Assembly: GCA_004078665.1 (NCBI GenBank)
Contig: SCFO01000001.1
Location: 1,080,377 to 1,144,376 of the forward strand
From: Halobacillus fulvus
Lineage (GTDB): Bacteria; Bacillota; Bacilli; Bacillales; Halobacillaceae
DNA: 64,000 nt
Direction of reading: 5' to 3'
The notes beneath the pieces were generated by a model. It did not search any database. It was not told the origin of the DNA and was given only the letters and a program-made list of their open reading frames with translations. How positions within the stretch are numbered: position 1 is the first letter of the stretch; the number at the start of each line of letters is the position of its first letter. This document shows, piece by piece, positions 23,954-34,456 of the stretch. The translations under genes were made by a program, and so were the position numbers.

Positions 23954-26898
23954 CAGCGCCTCACCTGACTTCCTGGGAATTGATAATCCTCTCGCTTCCA
24001 TTTCTCCTGTACCTTCACGCTGATTTGCGGCACAGGATTTCCACGTCTGTGGTTGTTCGGTGGAATCGGTGATTTCCCTTTCTTCTTCATCACTTTCATT
24101 TTGACCGCAATCTCTTTGTAAGCCGGAGTATTCGTGTCTTTATCTACACGGTTATCCGTAAGGAAATTGACGGCTGACTTTCCGTTATCATTGAGTGGAA
24201 GGAAGATTTCTTTTCCACGAACACGATCGGTTATCGTTACGACACCTGTCGCTTCTCCCGCTTCTGAAATCAACTTCACCTCGCCGCCTTCTTCAACTCC
24301 CCGCTCTTCCGCCAGTTCTTTCGAAATTTCTATGAAGGCGTTCGGTGTTTTTCTTCTGATCCCTTCTGATTTATACGTCATATTTCCTTCATGGAAATGT
24401 TCAAGCAGTCGTCCATTATTGACGTGCAAATCATACTCCTCATTTGTGTCATACATCAATTCAAATTCAAGCGGGAACAACTTCGCTTTTTTATCTTCGA
24501 ACGGGAAACCGTCCAAGAACAGTAACGGTTCATCTGTTCCATCTGCCGCGACTGGCCACTGCAACGATTTGTACCCTTCCAAACGTTCATAATTCACACC
24601 AGCAAATAACGGAGCAAGCCCTGCCGATTCTTCCATGATTTCAGATGGATGGGTATAGCCCCAATCCGTCCCTAGATCTTTTGCAATCAGCTGCAGGATT
24701 TCCCAGTCAGGTTTCGTCCCTTTCATTGGCTCAAGCGCTTTATACAAACGCTGGATCCGACGTTCTGTATTCGTAAACGTACCATCCTTCTCAAGGCTTG
24801 GAGAAGCCGGCAGGACAAGGTCTGCGTATTCTGCCGTTTTCGTCAAAAATAAGTCCTGAACAATAAATAAATCGAGCTTTTCAAAAGCAGCCGTGACGTA
24901 GTTTATATTCGCATCGACAATGCCGGTATCTTCCCCGATCACATACATACCGGACAACTCACCATTATGGATCGCTTCAATCATTTGGTGGTTATCCATA
25001 CCTTCTTCAGCCGGCAGTGTCGCTTGCCAAGCATCCTCATAGCGCTTACGTACTTCATCATCCGTGACCTTCTCATAGCCAGGGAAAAAGTTCGGCATAC
25101 TTCCGAAGTCACTACAGCCTTGGACGTTGTTGTGACCGCGGAGCGGATAAGCACCGGTTCCAGGCTTTCCGTAATTACCAGTGATCAATAACAGGTTCGA
25201 GATCGCCGTACTCGTATCACTTCCGCGCATATGCTGAGTGACACCCATTGCCCAGCAAACCGCCACTCCTTTTGCTTCTGCCACATTTTTCGCGATATCC
25301 TTCAATTCGTCCACCGGAATGCCGGTTAAATCAGAAGCATATTCCAAAGTGAACGGTTCAAGGCTCTGCACATACTCATCATATCCGTTGACCCATTCCT
25401 TAAGAAACTTCTTATCCTGCCAGCCCTGATCCAAAATGTACTTTGTCACAGCAGAGAGCCAGACAAGGTCTGTGCCGGATTTCGGCTGGTAGAAACGATC
25501 GGCTCGCTTCGCCATTTCGTGTTTTCTGAGATCGAACACGTACAGTTGCTGACCGAAAAGCTTTTGAGAGCGCTTAATTCTGGAAGCGAGAACAGGATGC
25601 GATTCCGCCGTGTTGGAACCGATCGTCATGACAAGTCCCGCTTTCGCTATATCATCAATCGAACCGGAGTCGCCACCATGGCCGACCGTGCGGAACAATC
25701 CCTTCGTGGCGGGAGTCTGACAATAACGGGAGCAGTTATCGATATTGTTCGTCCCAATAATTTGGCGCGCAAGTTTTTGCATTAAATAAGACTCTTCATT
25801 CGTAGCTTTGGAAGAAGAAATGAATCCAAGGTGATCGGCACCTTTTTCCTCTTTAATTTCCGTCATGCGCTTCGCTGCAAACGCAATCGCTTCATCCCAC
25901 TCCACCTCTTCGAACTGATCACCACGGCGAATGAGAGGCTTTGTCAAACGTTCTTCACTGTTCACGTAATCCCAGCCAAACTTCCCTTTCACACAGGTGG
26001 ATATGCCGTTAGCAGGAGATTCAGCATGGGGCTCCACTTTCAATACTTTCCGGTCTTTTGTCCAAACATCGAATGAACAGCCGACACCACAGTATGTGCA
26101 GACTGTTTTCGTCTTCTTGATCCGTGACTCCCTCATCGAAGCCTCCGTATCGGAAACGGCAAACAACGGACCATATCCCGTTTCTACTTTTTTCGTCAAA
26201 CCGATCATCTTCTTCAAGAGTCCCGGTTCCTGATCTGTTAAAAAGCCGGCCTCGCCTTCCATTCCCACTTCCATCATCGCATTACATGGGCAAACGGTAG
26301 AGCATTGGCCACAGTTCACACAGGAAGACTGATCGATTGGAACGTCATTATCCCAAATGACCCTCGGCTCCTGTCTTTCCCAATCGATCGTCAACGTTTC
26401 ATTAACCTGGACATCCTGACAGACTTCCACACAACGTCCGCAAAGTATGCACTGATCCGGATCATAACGGTAAAAAGATCCGGAATCATCACGATTATAA
26501 GAAGTCGGCTGAAAAGGTCTAGACTGGTGTTCGAGGCCGAATTCTGCCATCGTATTGTGAATCTCACATGACCCGTTGTTGTAATCACAAACGGTACAAT
26601 ATAGTTCATGTTTTTCCAATATGCGATCAAGCGCTTCCTTCTGTGCTTTATGTACATGAGGAAGTTTTGTTTGGACGCGCATACCCGCTTCCACTTTCTT
26701 TCCGCAAGCTCGGGTCATTTCACCGTTCAACTGAATAATACACGTGTCACACGTCTCGATTGGACCAAGCGACTCGTTATAGCATATGGCCGGTATGCTC
26801 TCATCAATCGACTGGATGAATTCCAGCAAATTTTGACCAGGCTCCGCCAAATATTCGTTTCCATTAATCGTCACTACTGTATGGTCTCTTTCTAACAA
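23953..26898 (-). CDS. Formate dehydrogenase alpha subunit, molybdenum type (YjgC/YrhE-like)
   Basis: 981 residues. N-terminal plant-type 2Fe-2S domain with [15 protein letters not shown] and a fourth Cys (about 39-66), a NADH dehydrogenase G-like segment with CTVC and HELYC, two 4Fe-4S motifs ([22 protein letters not shown]), a further cluster [10 protein letters not shown], and the molybdopterin core. The catalytic residue should be the Cys of [10 protein letters not shown]; there is no selenocysteine. Oxidises formate to CO2. It starts with TTG at 26898, 8-9 nt after AAGGAGGA. Middle gene of fdhD-fdhA-DUF1641; depends on the molybdenum cofactor made by moeA-moaA. Confidence 0.93.
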   Translation of the reverse strand: MLERDHTVVTINGNEYLAEPGQNLLEFIQSIDESIPAICYNESLGPIETCDTCIIQLNGEMTRACGKKVEAGMRVQTKLPHVHKAQKEALDRILEKHELYCTVCDYNNGSCEIHNTMAEFGLEHQSRPFQPTSYNRDDSGSFYRYDPDQCILCGRCVEVCQDVQVNETLTIDWERQEPRVIWDNDVPIDQSSCVNCGQCSTVCPCNAMMEVGMEGEAGFLTDQEPGLLKKMIGLTKKVETGYGPLFAVSDTEASMRESRIKKTKTVCTYCGVGCSFDVWTKDRKVLKVEPHAESPANGISTCVKGKFGWDYVNSEERLTKPLIRRGDQFEEVEWDEAIAFAAKRMTEIKEEKGADHLGFISSSKATNEESYLMQKLARQIIGTNNIDNCSRYCQTPATKGLFRTVGHGGDSGSIDDIAKAGLVMTIGSNTAESHPVLASRIKRSQKLFGQQLYVFDLRKHEMAKRADRFYQPKSGTDLVWLSAVTKYILDQGWQDKKFLKEWVNGYDEYVQSLEPFTLEYASDLTGIPVDELKDIAKNVAEAKGVAVCWAMGVTQHMRGSDTSTAISNLLLITGNYGKPGTGAYPLRGHNNVQGCSDFGSMPNFFPGYEKVTDDEVRKRYEDAWQATLPAEEGMDNHQMIEAIHNGELSGMYVIGEDTGIVDANINYVTAAFEKLDLFIVQDLFLTKTAEYADLVLPASPSLEKDGTFTNTERRIQRLYKALEPMKGTKPDWEILQLIAKDLGTDWGYTHPSEIMEESAGLAPLFAGVNYERLEGYKSLQWPVAADGTDEPLLFLDGFPFEDKKAKLFPLEFELMYDTNEEYDLHVNNGRLLEHFHEGNMTYKSEGIRRKTPNAFIEISKELAEERGVEEGGEVKLISEAGEATGVVTITDRVRGKEIFLPLNDNGKSAVNFLTDNRVDKDTNTPAYKEIAVKMKVMKKKGKSPIPPNNHRRGNPVPQISVKVQEKWKREDYQFPGSQVRR

Positions 26899-26913
26899 GG
26901 AACATTCCTCCTT

Positions 26914-27717
26914 CTATTTCGTAGAACTAGCTTCTACTTCCCCTATACGTTCCGGATGAGTATATATATTCATCCTGCTTCCCCTGACAAATCCGATGGC
27001 CGTAATATTCAAATCATCAGCTAATTGCAACGCTAGATCTGTCGGAGCTGATTTGGATAACAAACATCCAATGCCCATTTTTGACACTTTTAACAACACT
27101 TCAGAGGAGATTCGACCACTGAATAGAATGACACGGTCTTTTCTCGGAAGTTTATGCTTCATCATATAACCGAGCAGTTTATCGAGCGCATTATGCCTGC
27201 CGATATCTGCGAAGGTCACTTCAATCCCCGCTGTTGTGGCGATGGAAGCCTGATGGACCCCTCCCGTATGCTGAAACATGGAAGCCGATTGATGAAACTC
27301 TTCCATTAAAGCGAGGCATTGTTCCGGCCGTATGATAAGTGTTGACGTCACCGTACGGGCCGTTATAGCGTCACTTTGAAAATAGAAAGCCCGGCTCTTT
27401 CCACAGCAGGATCCTAGCCATCTTTTTTCAAGCGGATGTGTTCGTCCCGAGGCACTTGGAGCCTCCACGTACGCAAAGCCTCTTTCTTCATCGATTTTTA
27501 ATTCTTTGATCTGATCGGCTTTCCGAATCATTCCTTCTGAGGCTAAATACCCAACCACAAGATTTTCCATGTCAAGAGGTGTACAAACCATTGTGCCGAT
27601 TTCTTCCCCGTTCAACATGATCGTCAGAGGAAATTCCACGGCTATCTCATCTGTTTGACGCTGCATGCCATCAAAATCGTATCGGATGATTTCCCGTACT
27701 TTCGTTCCTTTTCTCAT
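26914..27717 (-). CDS. fdhD: Formate dehydrogenase accessory sulfurtransferase FdhD
   Basis: 267 residues. FdhD passes sulfur from a cysteine desulfurase to the molybdenum centre of formate dehydrogenase. Recognised by FSGRISSEVLLKVSKMG, FADIGRHNALDKLLG and the Cys-containing loop GSCCGKSRAF, in which two adjacent cysteines replace the CxxC of E. coli. First gene of the operon, 15 nt before the dehydrogenase start. GGAGGG lies close to the ATG. Confidence 0.93.
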   Translation of the reverse strand: MRKGTKVREIIRYDFDGMQRQTDEIAVEFPLTIMLNGEEIGTMVCTPLDMENLVVGYLASEGMIRKADQIKELKIDEERGFAYVEAPSASGRTHPLEKRWLGSCCGKSRAFYFQSDAITARTVTSTLIIRPEQCLALMEEFHQSASMFQHTGGVHQASIATTAGIEVTFADIGRHNALDKLLGYMMKHKLPRKDRVILFSGRISSEVLLKVSKMGIGCLLSKSAPTDLALQLADDLNITAIGFVRGSRMNIYTHPERIGEVEASSTK

Positions 27718-27865
27718 ATTCCCTCCTTGAAATCATAGACTATAATCTAACTTTTTCCTCTTTTTGATAGAATCAAACATTTTTTGGTTTCATTCGACTT
27801 CTCCATAGTTTGTCACCTAATCCTAGTTATTTGGGTCCAACGATTTAAAAAATTAAACGAACCCT

Positions 27866-27903
27866 ATAAAAAAACAAGCCAGAGACAACGCTCCGGCTTG
27901 TTT
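27866..27903 (-). terminator. Terminator of the chemoreceptor gene
   Basis: ACAAGCCGGAG / CTCTGGCTTGT stem followed on the minus strand by a T-run. The remaining stretch 27718-27865 holds only the fdhD promoter region. Confidence 0.8.
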
Positions 27904-27905
27904 AA

Positions 27906-29990
27906 TCATCCTGCCTTTTTTTCTTCAGGTTCATACTCCACAGAATAAGAACCCTCTTCTAGTTGATCATGAGAACCTTCTATTTCATCTAAAGAAAATT
28001 TGTTCAATTCTTCCTCCATACTTGCGGCAACACCCTCTAGTTCTTCTGCCAAAACATTCAGCTGCTCCATTGCCGCATTGCTTTCCTGGACAGATGCCGA
28101 CACTTCTTCAGCGGCTGCTGCTGTTTCTTCTGTTACGGTACTGATGGCATCCATATGGTGGACTAGCTCATCTTTATGCGTACTTACTTCCTTCATTGAG
28201 TCTATGATTCCATTCAACGACGTGACATTATCTGAAATATGGGCGAATACGTCCTGGAAAGATTGTTCCGTTTCATCAACAGAAGCTTTTTGTTCTTTTA
28301 CGACTTCTCCCGTCTCTTGAATCAACGTAACAATTTGGCTCGTTCGACTCTGCATCTGATCAATCATTTCAGAGACTGTAGTAAGAGCCGATTCGGACTG
28401 TTCTGCTAGTTTCCTTACTTCATCGGCAACTACGGCAAACCCTTTTCCAGCTTCTCCTGCCCTCGCAGCTTCGATGGCTGCGTTCAGTGCCAGCAAATTT
28501 GTTTGGCCCGCAATATTCGATATTGTCGCAACGACTTGATGGATATTGTCCGAGTTCATTTTCAAGTCATCAATCGATTTTTTCATTTCATCTGTCATTT
28601 TGTCCGTTCGAATTGAATGCTCCCTGAGCTGCTTCACAATTTTATTTGCGTCCTCTGAGCGATCCACTAATCGGTCGGATTTTTCTTTCATGTTTTCACT
28701 CTTTGAAACGATATGATTGATCGTATCTGATAACGTTTTAGAAGATTGAACACTATCGTCAACCATTTCTGTCTGATTTTGTGCTCCTTCAGCAATCTCT
28801 TGAATCGCTCTTGAGATTTCGTGGGAAGCCGCCGTATTTTCCTCCGCATTAGCGACGACATTTTCCGCAGAACTGCTTACGCGTGAAGAGGAGGCCTTTA
28901 CGTGCTCGATTAATGTGCGAATCGACTCCACCATGTGCTGGAAGTCACGATAGAGGTCACCGATTTCATCATGACGATCTGATTGGGCATGTACGGAAAA
29001 GTCCCCTTCTCCAGCTTTACTCATCAGCACCTGCAGTTCTTTCACCGGTTTTGTTAGGTAGCGCGTCAATAACAAGGCAATCAGCACAGCGATTCCAATA
29101 ACGATAGTCAGAACCATGACAATCGGACCTATAATCTGGTTCGCCTCTTCTTTAAAATCAGAAACATTCACTTCTCCAATCATCTTCCATCCCGTTTCCG
29201 GATTGGTGGCATAAGAAGCGATCTTGCTTTCATCATTGACTGCATAATTAAATGAACCCTGATCTCCATTCATAACAGCAGAAAAGTAAGGGGAATCCTC
29301 AGCCGACTGTCCAACTTTCCCTTCATCAGGGTGAACTAAATACATACCCTGTTCACTTAGCAAAACGCCGTTGCCTGTTTCCCCAATTTTTACATGATCA
29401 ATCATTGAAAATAGGGTGGAAACTGTAAAATCAATCGAAAATACCCCACTCACCCCGTTGGGACCTTGGATTGTTCTCGCGGCACTAACCACCATGTCAC
29501 CTGTCGCTGCATCCACGTAAGGTTCTGTCCATATCACTTGGCCTTCTTTGTCGATAGCTTCTGTGTACCACCCTCTCGTTGTCGGATCATAATCATCCGG
29601 TAACTCCGTCTCCGGATAGATGAGCATTTCTTTACTAGCCTTATCTCCCATGTACACGTTGAGCATCGTCGGATTGGCAAGCTTCGTGCTCTCAAACTCC
29701 GCCAAAATTTCTGTCCGATTCGACTCCACATCTGCCAAACGATCATCTTCCGCGAGCCTATTGATGTTGTGGCTGATCGTATCAAACATCGTATCGAATG
29801 ACTGGCTCATCAGCTCCATCTGTCGTTCAATATTTTTCGTCATCGTTTCGGTTGTCTGGTTCAGACTGAACCAATAACTCGTCCCGGCTACAATGAAGCC
29901 AGTAAGTAAAATCAAAAATATAAATGGAAATAAAAACTGCCGCTGAATTCTCTTTGTAAAAAACCGGTTCAGCTTCTTAAATCGTTTCAA
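27906..29990 (-). CDS. Methyl-accepting chemotaxis protein with dCache sensor
   Basis: 694 residues: membrane segment about 18-40, an extracellular dCache_1 sensor domain (about 45-275, with the segments [13 protein letters not shown] and [11 protein letters not shown]), second membrane segment about 285-310, HAMP ([16 protein letters not shown]) and a long coiled-coil signalling domain with the hairpin tip [20 protein letters not shown] (given at 20 residues). dCache receptors of this type often bind amino acids or other small organic molecules; ligand not predictable. Monocistronic; other chemotaxis genes are not in the window. Confidence 0.93.
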   Translation of the reverse strand: MKRFKKLNRFFTKRIQRQFLFPFIFLILLTGFIVAGTSYWFSLNQTTETMTKNIERQMELMSQSFDTMFDTISHNINRLAEDDRLADVESNRTEILAEFESTKLANPTMLNVYMGDKASKEMLIYPETELPDDYDPTTRGWYTEAIDKEGQVIWTEPYVDAATGDMVVSAARTIQGPNGVSGVFSIDFTVSTLFSMIDHVKIGETGNGVLLSEQGMYLVHPDEGKVGQSAEDSPYFSAVMNGDQGSFNYAVNDESKIASYATNPETGWKMIGEVNVSDFKEEANQIIGPIVMVLTIVIGIAVLIALLLTRYLTKPVKELQVLMSKAGEGDFSVHAQSDRHDEIGDLYRDFQHMVESIRTLIEHVKASSSRVSSSAENVVANAEENTAASHEISRAIQEIAEGAQNQTEMVDDSVQSSKTLSDTINHIVSKSENMKEKSDRLVDRSEDANKIVKQLREHSIRTDKMTDEMKKSIDDLKMNSDNIHQVVATISNIAGQTNLLALNAAIEAARAGEAGKGFAVVADEVRKLAEQSESALTTVSEMIDQMQSRTSQIVTLIQETGEVVKEQKASVDETEQSFQDVFAHISDNVTSLNGIIDSMKEVSTHKDELVHHMDAISTVTEETAAAAEEVSASVQESNAAMEQLNVLAEELEGVAASMEEELNKFSLDEIEGSHDQLEEGSYSVEYEPEEKKAG

Positions 29991-30021
29991 ATGAATCCCC
30001 CCATGATGTTTTTTCTATTCT

Positions 30022-31236
30022 TTATTTCGGGAGATTCAAATGATTCTTAAACGTTTTTGTTGAAACAAATCGCGGTTTATGAAAGAAATAATAACCGATC
30101 AGCAAAAGCATTCCAAAACCTATTCCTATTCCACCAGCGACAAACCCGATCCATCGCTCCGAATAGAATTCCAGCAACCACCCGGCCAGAAGCATGACGA
30201 TGCCAAGATGGATATTAGAAGTGGCTTCGACGATTCCAAAAACTGTTCCCTGACTGTTCTGATCGACTCTCTTCATAATCACCGTATCTATACAAGCTCC
30301 CCCGATGCCGCTGATCAAAGCAATACCGGTAAAAACAATCGCCACACTCCAAATAGCCGGAAGTTGACTTGCCGCAGCCTGCAAGATCCCTTCCGTTATA
30401 ACGGCCAGGACTGCCGTGATCAGAAATCCCTTTTTGAGAAACTTCGTGAAAAAGAAGCTTAACACGAGCCCCGTACCTAAAGAACCATAAAGCAGACCTA
30501 CCCCAAGTTCGCCCCATTGATACGTTTCAGCTCCATACACACTGATCAAAACATTGAAGGCGCCGTCCATTGTTGTACCTGCGATCACGATCAAAAGAAT
30601 CATCCAGATCACAGATGGAAACGTTGTTGACGGTTCCTTCTCAAGAGTGGGACGGGAAGGTGCTGCTTGTTTGTCCTCAAGTGGAATCCTTTGAATGAGT
30701 ATGGCTGCGGCAAGAAATGAGAAGGCATTCAGGAGGAAGGCGACTTCATTTCCAAAGAAAAACGTAACAAGTCCCCCAGTAATCGACCCTCCAATTAACA
30801 CAATCCCAATAAGAAGTTGCTCTAGTCCATTCACATTCATCAATTGGGATGGAGCTGTAATCTGGCCGATCGCACTCTTACGGACCGGTTGGTAAAAGGC
30901 TTCACCGCAAGCTAAAGCAAACATCCCAGCAAAAATGATCCATAGTTGACTTTCTGATTCCACGAACAAGAAGCTTAAAGCAAAGGGCATGCGAAAAAGA
31001 TCTGTCGCGATCATCAGTTTTTTCTTATTCCATCTGTCAGCGAGCCTTCCTCCTAGAGGTGAGAGGATGAGGTAAGGAAGAATCCTCACACCAAGCGCCA
31101 GTCCGACCGCTAGTCCTGATCCTGTTAATTGAATAATGAGAGTGAGAACGGCAACTTGACTGAACCTGTCCCCCACCCCGTTCACAATTCCAGAATAAAA
31201 TAAATATTTGTAAGAATGATGCCGAATGAACTCCAT
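30022..31236 (-). CDS. MFS transporter controlled by the adjacent ArsR-family regulator
   Basis: 404-residue permease with about 12 membrane segments and the motif GGRLADRWNKKK between segments 2 and 3; similar to macrolide-type efflux MFS proteins (MefA/MdfA-like). Start at ATG 31236 with AGGGGGTT 6 nt upstream; the TTG two codons earlier abuts that site. A TTAGAT-type inverted repeat lies 15 nt upstream, nearly identical to one in front of the ArsR/DUF2087 gene at 31352, which points to shared control. Substrate unknown. Confidence 0.88.
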   Translation of the reverse strand: MEFIRHHSYKYLFYSGIVNGVGDRFSQVAVLTLIIQLTGSGLAVGLALGVRILPYLILSPLGGRLADRWNKKKLMIATDLFRMPFALSFLFVESESQLWIIFAGMFALACGEAFYQPVRKSAIGQITAPSQLMNVNGLEQLLIGIVLIGGSITGGLVTFFFGNEVAFLLNAFSFLAAAILIQRIPLEDKQAAPSRPTLEKEPSTTFPSVIWMILLIVIAGTTMDGAFNVLISVYGAETYQWGELGVGLLYGSLGTGLVLSFFFTKFLKKGFLITAVLAVITEGILQAAASQLPAIWSVAIVFTGIALISGIGGACIDTVIMKRVDQNSQGTVFGIVEATSNIHLGIVMLLAGWLLEFYSERWIGFVAGGIGIGFGMLLLIGYYFFHKPRFVSTKTFKNHLNLPK

Positions 31237-31250
31237 CTTCAACCCCCTAA

Positions 31251-31266
31251 TTAGATGTTTGTCTAA
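31251..31266 (-). promoter_or_regulatory. Putative ArsR-type operator in front of the MFS gene
   Basis: TTAGATGTTTGTCTAA, arms matching in five of six positions; 13 of 16 bases equal those of the operator at 31962-31977. Confidence 0.6.
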
Positions 31267-31351
31267 ATAGATAACTAAAAAAAGGGGAGAAGCGCGAATC
31301 CCTCCACTATTTCATTCGCGCCTTCCCCCAGATAAATCTCCAAACCTTCGT

Positions 31352-31942
31352 TTACCTTTTCACCACCACTGGCCACATTTCTCGTGGATTCAGCTCGTAC
31401 TTGTTATGTTCACGGTACATAAACTGCTGCATGATCCATTCTCTCCTAACGGTTGCATAGTCATCAAAGAAGGTCAGAATATATTCGTTCACCTCTTTTT
31501 CCTCATAGGTCCGTCCAAATTCAAACCCTTGCACAAAGTAGGATAGAATGACAAGCTTCTTCTTAAGCTGACTTGGCATATTCTTTAATTTTCCGTCCTT
31601 CGTAATAAAGTTGGCAAGTACTTTATTCTGCTCTTCCACCGTCCCTTTCAGTTCATCCAATTTCATCGATTGTTCATCTCCAATCCTTAAAATAGCCGTA
31701 GCCATCAACTCTAATTTTTTCTCATCCAAATAAAAATAAATGGTGTTCTTATCCCTTCTGGAATAGACCATCCCCGTGTCGCGCAACCTCTTTATATGGT
31801 GAGTAATCGTCGGAGCCCGCAACCCTAATTTTCCTGCGATCGCCTGGCCGTGGAGTGGTCCCTGTCTTAACATCGCGACAATTCTGAGGCGCGTTGGGTC
31901 TCCCACTGCCTTGTGAAAAGCGACCATTTTGTCTAATTGCAT
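31352..31942 (-). CDS. ArsR-family regulator with DUF2087 C-terminal domain
   Basis: 196 residues. Residues 1-80 are a winged helix of the ArsR type (FHKAVGDPTRLRIVAMLRQG, then APTITHHIKRLRDTGMV). Residues about 115-190 are DUF2087, with FVQGFEFGRTYEEKEVNEYI and DDYATVRREWI. No metal-binding Cys pair is visible, so it probably senses an organic ligand. It lies upstream of the MFS gene on the same strand with about 115 nt between, and a perfect TTAGAT-N4-ATCTAA palindrome precedes it, suggesting autoregulation. Confidence 0.88.
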   Translation of the reverse strand: MQLDKMVAFHKAVGDPTRLRIVAMLRQGPLHGQAIAGKLGLRAPTITHHIKRLRDTGMVYSRRDKNTIYFYLDEKKLELMATAILRIGDEQSMKLDELKGTVEEQNKVLANFITKDGKLKNMPSQLKKKLVILSYFVQGFEFGRTYEEKEVNEYILTFFDDYATVRREWIMQQFMYREHNKYELNPREMWPVVVKR

Positions 31943-31961
31943 AGAATTCCCCCCCTTATAA

Positions 31962-31977
31962 TTAGATGTTAATCTAA
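31962..31977 (-). promoter_or_regulatory. Putative autoregulatory operator of the ArsR/DUF2087 gene
   Basis: TTAGATGTTAATCTAA, a perfect 6-4-6 palindrome 19 nt before the start codon, with a further half-site ATTAGATA just beyond. Confidence 0.65.
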
Positions 31978-32043
31978 TTAGATAGTAATTTAATTACCTT
32001 TAACTGTCAACTACATTTTTACTGGTCCTACTGATGACATAGA

Positions 32044-32076
32044 AAAGTCTGCCCCTTTTGAAAAGAGACAGACTTT
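32044..32076 (-). terminator. Terminator of the DUF1028 gene
   Basis: AAAGTCTG / CAGACTTT stem extended by CUCUUUU / AAAAGGGG pairing, followed on the minus strand by TTTTC. Confidence 0.75.
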
Positions 32077-32082
32077 CTATGG

Positions 32083-32952
32083 TTATACTTGATTTTGCAA
32101 GAAATGATAGACCTTTCGATCGATCCATCCTCTTTTTTGAGCCCTTGCTTCAAAATTCTCCGTATTGATGTAGGTCTGCAAAGCATCAAACAACTCATCA
32201 TCGGAAGAATCGATTCCTTCCACATAGCCCAATTGACGGAGCGCCTTCTTCATATATTCTTTTTCTTCGATAGTAATTTCCATGACATCCTCAGGCTTCG
32301 TCTCTCCGAAATAAAGCTGGTGAAGCTGATAAATTCGGTCGAGTTCGACAATCGGATCCGGATGATCATCCACTCGCAAATCAACCAAAACGTCACTCAG
32401 TCCAGCATATCCTGCATCTTTCTTCACAACATATAGCGCGGCGGACTGTTTGCCGCGACTGTCTCCTCCGGCCTCTTGGGCGGCGTGCAGTGCAGAAAGC
32501 AATCGATCTGCAAGAGGTCCTTTCGCAGACTCGAATGTTTTTCCCATTTCGGTCACTGTTTCTTTGTTCACTAAGATGTTGCCTTGCGCAGCGTAATGTT
32601 TACCAGTCACACCACCTGCCCACTCATAGCACTGATCGCCTGTAAATGTAGCTGCATTGCCTGAAGCATCCACAACCCCTACCTGCCTCTCACTCGACTG
32701 GGCATCCTTTTCTGTCAGCATATGGACCGTTTCGTTGACGGAGTGGCCTGCTCTCAATAAACGGAGACCTTCCGGGCCATATGTAGGATTAGCGAGCGCT
32801 TGGGTAGCGACGGCTCCGACACCTGCTTCGGCCCAAGGAACGACAGAACCGACTCCGAGGAATTTTGATTGCACAGCAACTCCAAGTTCACCTGTTTTCG
32901 GATCACTTGCAACAATGGAAAATGTAGCTACAATATTTGTCCTTTTATTCAT
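32083..32952 (-). CDS. DUF1028 protein, Ntn-hydrolase-like, with peptidoglycan-binding-like tail
   Basis: 289 residues. Residues about 8-215 match the DUF1028 family (FSIVASDPKTGELGVAVQSK, VPWAEAGVGAVATQ, YAAQGNILVN), which has an N-terminal-nucleophile hydrolase-like fold and no settled function. The C-terminal 70 residues (YMKKALRQLGYVEGID...) resemble the short peptidoglycan-binding helix bundle often attached to DUF1028. No signal peptide, so it acts in the cytoplasm. AGGAGGTTG precedes the ATG. Confidence 0.88.
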   Translation of the reverse strand: MNKRTNIVATFSIVASDPKTGELGVAVQSKFLGVGSVVPWAEAGVGAVATQALANPTYGPEGLRLLRAGHSVNETVHMLTEKDAQSSERQVGVVDASGNAATFTGDQCYEWAGGVTGKHYAAQGNILVNKETVTEMGKTFESAKGPLADRLLSALHAAQEAGGDSRGKQSAALYVVKKDAGYAGLSDVLVDLRVDDHPDPIVELDRIYQLHQLYFGETKPEDVMEITIEEKEYMKKALRQLGYVEGIDSSDDELFDALQTYINTENFEARAQKRGWIDRKVYHFLQNQV

Positions 32953-33002
32953 GATTCAACCTCCTCCTTCATCTTTTCGACCTATAATACAAGAATTCCT
33001 CT

Positions 33003-34364
33003 TCAGTAGATCAACATCGTCAACAACGCGATGCCTATTCCAATTAAACCGAGCGCAATACTATAGGGCAGGTTCCGGAGGACAATCTGGTAAGGATTCA
33101 TGCGTAAAGCGACCGATGTAATGGTTACGATTAATCCATAAGGAGCCGACGGAACGGTTGCAATCGCAGAAGTCGCAAGCAGCACCGTTAAGGTCACAGC
33201 AGAGAATGATTCGATCAGCAAGCCCCCGACGCCACCGAATATCCCCATTGTAGCAATCGGGTGTACCCCTAGCAGTGTCATGATAAGAAAAGCAACCTGA
33301 ATGAAGAGCATGATCAGAACCGGGCTTCCTTCAAGAGCGATCAGTGGATCTTGCAAATAACGCAAGTAAGGGGAAGCATTAAGAGCACCGGTCAGAAAAG
33401 ATAGAGACAATAGAAGCACGATAAAATTACTTAAATGATTCGTACCCCTTTTCCATGCTGGCCACCCGATTTTTATAAAGCTTTTCCTGCGTCCGATAAG
33501 CGCTGCCCAAATCAACGCGAAAGGGAATATGGCGACGGTTACCGCAAAAAGGAAATCAAGCTGGACGACATTCGCCAAAAAGACGACCGTGCCGAGAAAA
33601 AGGACCAGAGCAGGAATGAACGTTTTCAATTTACCTTTCCCTGTGCTCACTGCTCTTTTCGTCTGTAGATCGACATCATATTTTTTAAATATAAATCTCC
33701 CGAACATCGAATCGAGAAATAACCCGAGAGCAGCGATCAACAGCATCCATGGCAGTACTGCCAAATAATTCGCCCCTGTAATGAAAATGGCGGTTGCGAG
33801 CAGTACTTCAAGCGGACTCCATAATAACGCAAGCGAATACCCACGAAGGGTAGCCATTAAAATAAAGCGGTTTTTCACACTCGTTTGAACATGTTTCAAC
33901 TTTTCCCTTAACAAATCCTGCGAGATTGTAGCAGAGGATAAATTCAGGAACGCAGCCAGCGAAACCATTGTGGCTTCACTGCGCATGTATAACGCTCCTA
34001 AACCTCCATCATTACTTCCGAGTAAAGACTGAAGAAGCTTATTGTACCTCCCTGCCTTCACGACACTATTCATCCACGGAAGCATGGATAGAAGAAAGAG
34101 AATGCCCACGTTGCCAGCTACATACTTCGGAATGTCAACGAGCTGAGTATCAGAGGAGAAGAAGAAAAAAGCACCCACTGTTCCGAGCAGGAGACCTAAC
34201 ACCCGGAATACACGATCGGCGCGTGGAAAGCTGATGAGAACCATGAAAATCCCAAGGATGCCAATCAGCATATACAATGCCGAATTGTTCCAAAACACAT
34301 GAATCGTATAAAGAAGAAAAACAAATGAGTAAAATATGTATAAATAAGAATGAAATCCACGCAC
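33003..34364 (-). CDS. Polytopic membrane protein, transporter-like
   Basis: 453 residues with about 11-12 hydrophobic segments. I do not recognise the family with certainty. Two halves show similar layout, each with a polar, small-residue loop (AFLNLSSATISQDLL and TSAIATVPSAPYGL) like the re-entrant loops of ion-transporter superfamily carriers. GTG start at 34364 with CAGGAG 7 nt upstream. A longer in-frame reading to 34481 would pass through a strong hairpin and overlap the phospholipase gene, so it is rejected. Confidence 0.7.
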   Translation of the reverse strand: MRGFHSYLYIFYSFVFLLYTIHVFWNNSALYMLIGILGIFMVLISFPRADRVFRVLGLLLGTVGAFFFFSSDTQLVDIPKYVAGNVGILFLLSMLPWMNSVVKAGRYNKLLQSLLGSNDGGLGALYMRSEATMVSLAAFLNLSSATISQDLLREKLKHVQTSVKNRFILMATLRGYSLALLWSPLEVLLATAIFITGANYLAVLPWMLLIAALGLFLDSMFGRFIFKKYDVDLQTKRAVSTGKGKLKTFIPALVLFLGTVVFLANVVQLDFLFAVTVAIFPFALIWAALIGRRKSFIKIGWPAWKRGTNHLSNFIVLLLSLSFLTGALNASPYLRYLQDPLIALEGSPVLIMLFIQVAFLIMTLLGVHPIATMGIFGGVGGLLIESFSAVTLTVLLATSAIATVPSAPYGLIVTITSVALRMNPYQIVLRNLPYSIALGLIGIGIALLTMLIY

Positions 34365-34398
34365 AATAATTCTCCTGTCTGCCAAGTTTCTATTGGAT

Positions 34399-34433
34399 GA
34401 AGGGCTTTCTGGATGATATCTGGAAAGCCCTTC
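34399..34433. terminator. Strong hairpin after the phospholipase D-like gene
   Basis: Perfect 11-bp stem GAAGGGCTTTC / GAAAGCCCTTC with a 13-nt loop, between the 34457 stop and the 34364 start. No T-run follows, so it may be a weak terminator, a processing or an mRNA-stabilising structure. Confidence 0.5.
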
Positions 34434-34456
34434 GTAATGATCTAACCACAGCCCAT

